Source: Chara braunii
Lineage: Eukaryota; Streptophyta; Charophyceae; Charales; Characeae
DNA: 27,796 nt
Assembly: GCA_003427395.1 (NCBI GenBank)
Contig: BFEA01000338.1
Location: 1,341,583 to 1,369,378 of the forward strand
Direction: 5' to 3'
Positions 10,680 through 18,299 of this stretch are shown here, piece after piece. The notes under the pieces are model-generated. The model was not told where the DNA came from, searched no databases, and saw only the letters and a program-made list of their open reading frames with translations. A program made the position numbers and the translations under genes. Every line of letters starts with the position of its first letter. Position 1 is the first letter of the stretch.

Positions 10680-11010
10680 CACAAGTGGTTATCGGGTAAC
10701 TAAAAATTCAGGAATGAAATAATTTAATTATGAAGTGAGAGTTTTTGGCAGTCTGAAAATCCTGAATGGTTCTGAAGTGATGAAAGGTCTGAAGACCCTA
10801 AAAACCACCTGTTTATGCAGGCTGCATCCTGAAGTGGTGAAGGGTGTCCTGAAGTGGTCAAGTGAAAGTTTTGGGCAGTTTGAAAATCCTGAATGGTCTT
10901 GAAGCGGTGAAAGGTCCGAAGACCATGAAAACCACCCTTCACCACTTGAGGATGCAGCGTGCCTAAACAGATGGTTTTCAGGGTCTTCGGAGCTTTCACC
11001 ACTTTCACAA
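10680..11010. repeat. Foldback repeat family, copy B (inverted relative to copy A)
   Basis: Starts CACAAGTGGTTATCGGGTAA, the complement of the copy A right edge ending at 6635 (two differences). It then carries the same blocks in opposite order: CCTGAATGGT, ACCACCTGTTTA and GCATCCTGAAGTGG. An internal inverted section repeats near 10930-11000. A third CACAAGTGGTTA edge occurs at 11006, in the same orientation as 10680, so a further unit may begin there. Its left end cuts the gypsy polymerase frame exactly. Confidence 0.75.
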
Positions 11011-11149
11011 GTGGTTAACGACATCCTGAAATTTCAGAATGAAAGATCCTGAAGTCTGTTAGGAGAGGTATGAAATCACTGGAATGACCTGAAGACACTT
11101 CATGCCAGTTCAGGAGTTACAGGTGGTTTGGGGGTCATATTTTATGTGT

Positions 11150-11169
11150 TTTTTTTTTTTTTTTTTTTT
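11150..11169. repeat. Poly(T) tract
   Basis: About 20 T residues after TTTATGTG. No coding or retroposon body could be tied to it. Confidence 0.6.
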
Positions 11170-11206
11170 GCCTGTTTTTGTTTTGATTCAACGTTGTTGT
11201 GGACCA

Positions 11207-11875
11207 CTTCAAGTCATTTCAAGAGTTTCAGGTGGGGAGGCCTGAAAACTCTGAAATAACCTGAAGTGGTTGAAGCTTCTGAAAGCGGTTTCAGGTCCCC
11301 CCATAAAAATGGTTGGATTGATGCATCTCAAACCGCTTTCAGATTTTCAGCAACTTCATATTATTTCAGAAGTTTCAGATGGGGAGACCTGAAACCTCTG
11401 ACATGATCAGAAGTGGCTGAAGCTTCTGAAAGTGGTTTCAGGTCCCCCATCCAAATGGTTGGATGGCGGAATCAGAAACCACTTTCAGATTTTCAGCCAC
11501 TTCCGATTATTTCAGGAGTTTCATATAGAGAGACCTAAGACCTCTGAAATGATCTGAAACCTCTGAAAGAGCTTTCAAGTCCCCATTCGGATGGGAGCCT
11601 CTGAAACCGCTTTCAGATTTTCAGCCACTTCAGATCATTTCAGGAGTTTCAAGTGGGGAAACTTGAAACCTCTAAAATGATATAAAGTGGCTGAAGCTTC
11701 TGAAAGCGGTTTCAGGTCCCCCCATCCAAATGCTTGGATGGTGGGACATGAAACCGCTTTCAAAAGCTTCAGCCACGTCAAGTCATTACAAAAGTTTCAG
11801 TTAGGAATTCGAAACCTCTGAAATGACCTGAAGTGGCTGAAGCTTCTGAAAGTAGTTTCAGGTTTTCCCATCCAA
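11207..11875. repeat. Tandem array of about 145-bp long-hairpin units, about 5 copies
   Basis: Units open at TTTCAGGTGGGG-like words near 11229, 11374, 11519, 11647 and 11796. Each contains GAAGCTTCTGAAAGCGGTTT or a variant followed, after a CCCCCATCCAAATGG spacer, by its near-complement AAACCGCTTTCAGATTTTCA. Every unit can therefore fold on itself. The word set (CTGAAGTGG, CAGG) is related to copies A and B but not the same. Confidence 0.8.
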
Positions 11876-11907
11876 GTACCTTATACTCGTCTAAAGCAAA
11901 AACTTTG

Positions 11908-12660
11908 TACCGTTAGGTCGGTAGGGTACCTCTCAGAGAACTGATGATAGATCCTGTGGCTTGGCAATGGTCAGGCGGTACCTCAGGTCCCATGGACTTG
12001 GTGTCCTTCTCTGTGGAGGAATCCTACAGAAGAGCAGACAAGAGAACTAGATCGTCCGCCTTGGTGGCAATTGCCAAATGGAGTGCGGTCCTGATTGATG
12101 ATTTGCAGGACCAAGAGGCAAGGTTCAAAAAACTGTGGAGGACCTTGATGGAACTCCCCAGCCCCAGACAAGCAAGCGTACTATGACTTCTCTCATTGCT
12201 AGTAACTCCGTCGTCTGTCTGGTTGGTTAGCAGGGACATGGAGGTGGTGGGATTGCCCAACCTAAAAGAGAGTCTGGCAATGGTGGGCAAGGCACTGGAA
12301 CCAGATGTGAGGGAGAGACATGAAATGGAATGAGAGGTGGGTGCTGCTGGGTTTTGTGCCAGATGAGCGAACCGGATTGAGGGGTTGGGCTGACGTGGTT
12401 CAGGTGGCCAGAGCGGTTATCTATTCTGCAATATGGGCAGACAGAAACCACGCTCGATTTGAAGGCCGTCCGTTCTCCGACGAAAAGATGAAGGCTACGA
12501 TAAAAAAAGGGTTGAGACATACTATCTGGGTTGATTGGAAGCGAAAGGTTAAGCAAGGTAGAGACTCTCGCCAGTGAAGATGGTGGTTTCTGAAAACGTG
12601 GGCCCAGGGGAACCGTTTGGTGGGGTTTCACAGATCCGAAGGCCTGATGGTCTCTCAGTG
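11908..12660 (+). pseudogene. LINE ORF2 C-terminal relic (plus strand)
   Basis: Plus-strand frames match the C-terminal part of the minus-strand LINE ORF2 at 13534-14330. GRVPLRELMIDPVAWQW pairs with GKVPLRQLSIDPCAWRW, VSFSVEESYRRADKR with SLTVKESYRLAEKK, RWVLLGFVPDERT with QWVLLGFLGEEQT, and YSAIWADRNHARFEGRPFS with CSVTWADRNRSRFGNRPFS. The homology begins near 11908 and runs to about 12660 with a stop at 12184-12186, a frame change near 12320 and a gap covering the zinc-binding Cys/His block. This is a second, older copy of the same LINE lineage, 5'-truncated and facing the main copy tail-to-tail. Confidence 0.85.
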
Positions 12661-13235
12661 CCTGATGTAGCCTGCAGTAATAAGTTCGGTAGGGATAGGA
12701 CAACGTGTAGTTAGAGAGCCTCTCAATTACCAGGGCACTCGGGTCTAGAGGCTTGGTAGAGTACCCAGAGTGTGTCCTGTCAAACCAGGTTTGGTAGGGC
12801 CACAGTAGGCCAAGTAGGAGAGTGACGTCGGAGGTTTGGACCCAGACCCCTAGGGCCAGGTCCGCTGAGCCGCGGTTGTCCCAACAGTACTTAAGTGTAG
12901 GTAGCGTAGGTCTAGTTAGCACGAACTACAACTTTGTTTTTTTAGGACCGTCGCTGTCCACCACTTTCATAATTTCTTAACGTTGTTGGAAAAGTTCCAT
13001 AAGGAATATGTGTGGTATTTACTTAGGATGCAAGGTGTAGATAGGAAGAACATGTGCAAGGCAAATGCCTGTAAGCTAAGCTGGCTGATGCTGTCAGAAA
13101 AGTTATATTCCAAATCATTGAAACGAGGCTGGGGGCCTCACAATTCTACCCGGGGTTATCCTGGCAGCATCAACCAGTTTAGCTTACGACACTAGCTGAG
13201 CCAAATGCCATTAACCTCTACATACCAACCTTTTC
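12661..13235. other. No gene recognised; possible 3' tails of the two facing LINEs
   Basis: The stretch after the plus-strand LINE relic (12661-12930) may be its 3' untranslated end; it runs into a short TTTGTTTTTTTAGG. No poly(A) clearly closes it. The minus-strand 231-codon open frame at 12227-12922 is antisense to the relic and looks spurious. Confidence 0.35.
13071..13187. repeat. 23-bp inverted repeat pair
   Basis: 13071-13093 (GTAAGCTAAGCTGGCTGATG plus CTG) and 13165-13187 are reverse complements with two mismatches, 71 bases apart. They could be the ends of a very small foldback or MITE relic; no clear target duplication is seen. Confidence 0.6.
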
Positions 13236-13505
13236 AAGCACGAACTTCTCAATCCTCTCCAAAGAAAACATGTATACTGCTGATCTCTAATTCACCCAAA
13301 TACTTAATCTATACTCTTCCGTGAGCCAAAACTACTGTCCTATCGTCTAACTCGATGACCAGGCCTAAACGACCCGGTGGAACCTTGTCCTTATTTCCTG
13401 ACACTCTCCTAGCCGGCTCCTGTGCCCCTACTGTACCAAGTGCCCTGGTACTCCCTGTAGCCCTCTCTAGCCTCCTCCTTACTGACCGAGGTGCCCTGGT
13501 CCTCC
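13236..13505 (-). other. Coding-like relic of unknown family (minus strand)
   Basis: One minus-strand frame reads from RPGAPRSVRRRLERATGSTR through KVPPGRLGLVIELDDRTVVL to AHGRV, a stop, IKYLGELEISSIHVFFGED, then two more stops. The composition is protein-like and the stops are few, but I do not recognise the domain. It lies just beyond the end of the LINE ORF2 (stop at 13534), so it could be another transposon fragment. Confidence 0.3.
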
Positions 13506-13533
13506 TATGTGAATTCCCCCACTAGTACAACTC

Positions 13534-14750
13534 CTAGTTTAGCCATTTCGACACCACCAGCCCAATGGTGCTGTGCACTCCTGCGAGCTGGTTTCCTTTC
13601 GCCCACGTATGCAGGAACCACCACAACGGTTTCCTCAAGCCTTTTCCTCCTGTGACCTTCCTTCTCCAATCCGCCCAGATGACCCTTCGCAGCCCCCTTT
13701 TGATCGTAGTCTTGGTTTCGATGTCGGAGAAGGGTCTGTTTCCAAACCTGGATCGGTTCCGATCTGCCCAGGTCACCGAGCAGATAATCGTTCTTGCCAC
13801 TTGGGCTACATAAGCCCACCCTTTCTTCTCAGTCTGCTCCTCTCCCAGAAACCCCAGGAGCACCCACTGCTCATCCAATTTAACTTCTCCTCCACCCATC
13901 CTAATCCAATGTTCTTCCCACCACCGCCATACCCTCCTGGAGGCTGGACAGTCCCACCACAGGTGTTTTGTGGATTCAAATGGCCAGGTGCAGCGGGTAC
14001 GCTTGATAGAGATCTCCATTCCCCTCCTGCACAACCATACCGCAGACGGGGTGACCAGGAGGGAGAGCATCAAGAGGATGCTGGCTTGTTTCAGATCTGG
14101 CAGCTCCGGCAGGTTCTTCCACGACTTTAGGAATTCCCCCTCCTTCCCTTGCAGGTCTGTTATCATAACAACACTCCACCGGGCCACCGCCACTCCTGCC
14201 GAGTTTCTTGGCTTCTTCTCTGCTAGCCTGTAGGATTCTTTTACTGTCAAGCTTGTCAGATCTAATCCGAGGGGGTTAATCCTGAGTACACCGTCTCCTT
14301 TCCAGCGCCATGCACACGGATCGATTGACAACTGTCTCAGAGGAACCTTCCCCACCCAGGTTGTGGAGATCAGTCTGCCTCTTTTATCCAGCGACTGGAC
14401 CACCCAGGCCTGGGGCGGATTCACCCACCGTCTAATCGTTTCTTCTCCAACTAGGAAAAGTTTTGTAGAATGGACTACTGAAGTCCATTTGTGGACCTGC
14501 CTGAAACCGCTCTCTGTCAGCTGCTGCAATTTCCACAGAATCTCCCCTCCATCTTCTTGGCCTGAGGCATACCATGTCCCTACTGGGTCCAAGCCCTCTG
14601 GGCCCAGTAGGTTCTTCCATTGTACCGGTATTGCCCGCACCAATGCTGCGTGGTGCTCCTCTACCAGACGGAGGCCCTGGAGCTTCAAATGTATTTCCCT
14701 GAGTGGGATCCACACACTTTATACCCAAGACCAGAGATCTGAGATTCATG
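13534..14750 (-). pseudogene. LINE ORF2 C-terminal region with RT-type zinc-binding domain
   Basis: A long open frame from about 14715 down to the TAG-type stop at 13534. It contains SIDPCAWRWKGDGVLRINPL, SLTVKESYRLAEKK and then RCTWPFESTKHLWWDCPASR. The spacing of Cys, His and Cys there is that of the zinc-binding domain after LINE reverse transcriptases (zf-RVT). WADRNRSRFGNRPFS and a basic RRVIWADWRRKV end follow. It joins the reverse transcriptase through a third frame (NRYVWQELDQEG...MNLRSLVLGIK, 14790-14715), so two small frameshifts lie close together here. The domain is thought to bind the element RNA or target DNA. Confidence 0.85.
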
Positions 14751-15939
14751 ATAGTCCCCTCCTGATCCAGCTCCTGCCAAACGTAGCGGTTCTGAGCCTG
14801 CAGAGAAGGGATGACCTTCTTCTGTTCTTATGAGAGGATTCTCGAACAAGCACTGCTGGAGGACTTCCTCCTTTGTGACCGGAGGTGTCCTTTCCTCCGG
14901 GGGCTGCTTGAGCCATGCCCGCCTTACCGCATCCCAAAATTCGGAGGATAACCTCTTCCGTAAGAAGGACTGGGTGAAGAAGCAAGTCCATACATCTTCC
15001 GGCCTGCTTAGTTGCCAGTCTTGCATTAGTAACCTTTCAGCCAACAGAACCCAGTCCTCCTTTGAGTCAGCCATTGCTACCCTCCGAATCCATTGTCTTA
15101 ACTGGGCCTGTTTTTTTTTATGTGGGTCAATCAGGCCTAGTCCCCCCTGTTCTTTTGGGAAGATAACCAACTTCCAGGCCACTTTGACCTTGAAACCCTC
15201 TCCTGTCTGCGCCTTAGGTTTCCACAGGAACCGTGTCACCAGTCTTTTGATCTCTGCTATCACGGACGCTGCTAATTCCCTCACAGTCCCCACAAACCAT
15301 ATGAGGGAGAAGAGCGCTACATTAATCACCAGCGGGCGCCCATACAATGACAAATGCCATGCTGATCCCCAAAGCCCCAGCTTCGCTGATACTCTTTGTT
15401 GCAGAATGTGGCCCTGCACTAGCCCCATGAGTCTGGTACTTACCATCACACCTAGAAACCGCTCCCCTGTCTCTGGGTCCACCTGCTTCATCCCCCACTC
15501 CACCTGCAGTTCATATCCCTCTGGTAGCAGAAACGTTGACTTGCCCCAATTCACTTGGGCTTTTGACAGTAGCGAGTAGTCCAATAATACAGATCTCAAG
15601 GCCCCCAGGGACACTGATGTGTTGGCCGAGATTAAAAACAGATCATCTGCCAGGGCCTTGGCGCGGCATTCCCGGTCTCTAGCAACTTGGAGCCCCCTTA
15701 TACGTGGATGTCTCCGAATCCAGTTGAGGGGGACCTCTAGCTGAAGGACAAACAGTAGCGGGGCCAGCGGGCACCCTTGACGCAGTGACCTGGAGATTTT
15801 GAAGTGCCTTGACAGATGACCGTTGACTTGGACCGAAGAGGTCGCCACTGTGTACATAGCCACTACCCATTTGCAAAATCCCAACCCAAATACCATCTTC
15901 CTCAGGGTCGTGAGAACAAAGGACCAACCCACCCTGTCA
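14690..15939 (-). pseudogene. LINE ORF2 reverse transcriptase, second half
   Basis: The open minus-strand frame resumes at the left edge of the inserted MITE with YDRVGWSFVLTTLRKM, the rest of motif A. It continues with SLRQGCPLAPLLFVLQLEVP (motif B), KALADDLFLISA (motif C, both catalytic Asp kept) and KAQVNWGKSTFLLPEG (motif D region). Thumb and linker include FLWKPKAQTGEGFKVKVAWK and GGLGLIDPHKKKQAQLRQWI. No stop interrupts about 400 codons, so this half is well preserved. It is separated from the first half only by the 522-bp insertion and one target dinucleotide. Confidence 0.92.
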
Positions 15940-15941
15940 TA

Positions 15942-16463
15942 CAACGGAAAAAATTCCCAGAATTAAATAATCATTCTATAGTAAAATTACAATCTAAATT
16001 TTAAATTTTCATTCCATCTTAAAAAATGTCATTCCAATTTTAAAATTTATCATCTTACTTGCAAACTTTCGTTCCAAGAATAGGGTATCCCTTCTTATTT
16101 GGACGGCATGCTAGAGATGGAATGAAAGTCTGGATGAGTTCATGAAATATTTTAATTGGACTGTCATTCTAAGTAAGGATTTTCTGTCACAAATTGGTTA
16201 AGCCAATCTAAATTAGAAGATATTTGTTGGAGTAGAATGAAAATTTAATCAAAACATTTCATAAACTCGTCCAGACTTTCATTCCATCTTGAACAAATAG
16301 ATGTAGTTGGAAGGGAAAACTCATATTTAGACGAGAACTTATCAAATAAAACTGGAAATTTTAGAATTCGACGAACATTGGAATGATAATTTATAAATAT
16401 GAAGGATTTTTTTTTTATGGAATGTTTTTTCAACTTTCATTTCTCGTGGGAATTTTTCTATTG
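15942..16463. mobile_element. 522-bp MITE-like DNA transposon nested in the LINE RT, TA target duplication
   Basis: The left end CAACGGAAAAAATTCCCA and the reverse complement of the right end, CAATAGAAAAATTCCCA, are terminal inverted repeats of about 17-18 bases. TA flanks both sides (15940-15941 and 16464-16465). Removing the element and one TA restores the motif A reading KAYDRV. The body is AT-rich, repeats CATTCCA/TGGAATG words in both orientations, and has an internal inverted repeat (about 16117-16158 with 16249-16290). It codes for nothing. A TA duplication points to a Tc1/mariner-type (Stowaway-like) transposase in trans, although the ends are not the classic Stowaway CTCCCTCC. Confidence 0.88.
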
Positions 16464-16465
16464 TA

Positions 16466-17503
16466 CGCCTTCTCCATGTCCAACATCAATACTGCCAGGT
16501 CCAAGTTTTTCGCTTGGACCACCTCAATGCTTTCGATTGCCATGAGAATGTTGATGAAGATGGAGCGCCCCTGCACAAACGCCCCTTGATCTTTCTCGAC
16601 CAGCTTCGGGAGGACCCTCCCTAGTCTCAACGCCAGAGTCTTTGCCAGTAGTTTATAAATGACGTTGAGAACCGAGATCGGGCGATAATTCCTTATATTT
16701 GTCTTATCTCCTTTTTTAAACATGACCGAGATCACCCCATAGGTCATCAAATCTCCCAGCTTACCCTCCAGTAGCACTTCACTGTAGACCTCTACCAACG
16801 CTGGTCCCACTGCTGCCCAACAGGCTCTGTAAAACTCTACCGTTAAGCCGTCCCTCCCTGGATTCTGGCCGGCGGCCATCACTTTCAGCGTCTGTCTCAA
16901 TTCTCCCACTGTCACTGGTCTGTCCAACGCCAGTCCATCCTCCTCCCTCACCCTCACTGTAGTATCCTCCCACATATTCCGCTCTAGCGACAAATCCGTG
17001 TCGCAAGTGTCCTGCACTCTCCTTGCCGTCTAGATGTCGGAGTAGTAAAGTTTAACATACTCCAACATTTGTTCCTGCGATGTAGCCTGCATTGCCCCTG
17101 GGTCGAAGGGGTAGTCCAGCAGGACCACCTGATGCGAGGAGTAACTTGGCAGCAGTTTCCGGAAGGTCTCCCGGGTCATCCGATCGTGAACAATGATCTC
17201 TTTCCCACAGAGCATCTCTTCCCACCGTGTGTGCTTCTCCAATTGCACTTTCTCCCACTCCGCCAACTTGGTTTCCCTCTCTGCTGCCCACACAAGTTTC
17301 AAAATCGGGTGCATCTTCATCCTCCTCTCCGCCTCTTCAACCCTCTTTTGGCATCTTTCTTCCTCCTGATTCCTTTCTCTTGCTAATATGCGTGAGCAAA
17401 CGTCTATAACCCCTGAAATAGTAGCGAGGCCCCCATCTAACCAGTCCGCTGTCGAGGAAAAATAAGGCTTTGCTAAATGCCAAGATTCCATGTATTCTCG
17501 TGC
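16466..17503 (-). pseudogene. LINE ORF2 linker and reverse transcriptase, first half
   Basis: Continues the endonuclease frame after TAG at 17504-17506. The linker has a charged, probably coiled stretch (ILARERNQEEERCQKRVEEA, then RETKLAEWEKVQLEKHTRWE). After TAG at 17030-17032 come the RT finger motifs: AAGQNPGRDGLTVEFYRACW, GVISVMFKKGDKTNIRNYRP, ISVLNVIYKLLAKTLALRLG and LVEKDQGAFVQGRSIFINIL. The frame reaches AVLMLDMEKAY (motif A) at the right edge of the MITE. Both stops could be former CAG codons. Apart from them no frame break was seen in this half. Confidence 0.9.
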
Positions 17504-18299
17504 CTAGTCCTTCAAACCTAAATCTTCCAAGTTCTCGGAGTTCCGTTTGAAGTATCCTCTGCCTCTGCCTTCCACCTGGTTCAACAGCAGGTCCACTACC
17601 ACTTGCTTGTGGTCCGACATCGGATGCGTCGTGTGCCTGACCTGTGTTACCCCTTGTAGTAGACCCTTTCCCGCCAAGCAGAAGTCCAGCCTTCTCCTCG
17701 TCACTTCTCCCCTTTCCTTCCTGATATTGGAGTACCAAGTCAGTCCCGGGTCCTCACGATTTAGGGACCGAAATGGATCTGTGAGGTCGTGGTTCTGGAC
17801 TAACTCCAATAGGGTCGTTGCATCCCTCCTGCCTGGTATCCTTGGGTTCCCGCTGAGAGCCTCATCAAGGGAAACATTCCAGTCCCCCAGCAACACCAAA
17901 TTATTCGTGGCCGGGATAATGGAGTTGATGGTGGCGAAAAACTCTGCTCTCGGTGTAGGACTTGCTGGTGCATATATTGCCATGATCACCCATTCCAATT
18001 GGTTAGTCCGCAACTTCACCCAGGTCCAATGTCCCCACAGGTCGGTCTCAGCATCTAGTATATCTGCCTGGAAGTTCCGGTGCAGCAGGATTGCCACTCC
18101 CCCTCTCGTTCCCTGTGTTGGGGACCAAAACTATGGGCCCTCCCACCAGTTTCCTAACCCTCTCAACTTCTCTTCCCCCAACTTAGTCTCTTGGATGCAG
18201 GCGCAGTCAATCTTCTTACTTCAACCTTCTTCTCTTATCTCTGTTTGTTGTATCCCCCAAGCCCCGCATGTTCCAAGTCACGAGCTTCAGCTTAACCAT
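17504..18299 (-). pseudogene. LINE ORF2 APE-type endonuclease (broken)
   Basis: Starts at ATG 18297-18299 (an in-frame ATG two codons upstream, at 18303-18305, is possible): MVKLKLVTWNMRGLGDTTNR, the first endonuclease motif (WNMRG). After a frameshift near 18235 comes KKIDCACIQETKLGEEKLRG (QETK motif). A TAG at 18131-18133 is followed by GVAILLHRNFQADILDAETD, IMAIYAPASPTPRAEF, NLVLLGDWNVSLDEALSGNP, RRRLDFCLAGKG and MSDHKQVVVDLLL (the final SDH motif). All main catalytic motifs are present, so only the frameshift and one stop disable it. The enzyme nicks target DNA to prime reverse transcription. Confidence 0.9.

Noticed and set aside
12227-12922. 231-codon minus-strand open frame
   Set aside because: It is antisense to the plus-strand LINE relic, whose matches to the main LINE are clear. 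Its own composition is Pro/Ser/Leu-rich with no motif.
12983-13195. 70-codon plus-strand open frame
   Set aside because: It is short, without homology that I recognise, and overlaps an inverted repeat.
14830-15579. 249-codon plus-strand open frame
   Set aside because: It is the complement of the well-conserved LINE reverse transcriptase frame and has no domain of its own.
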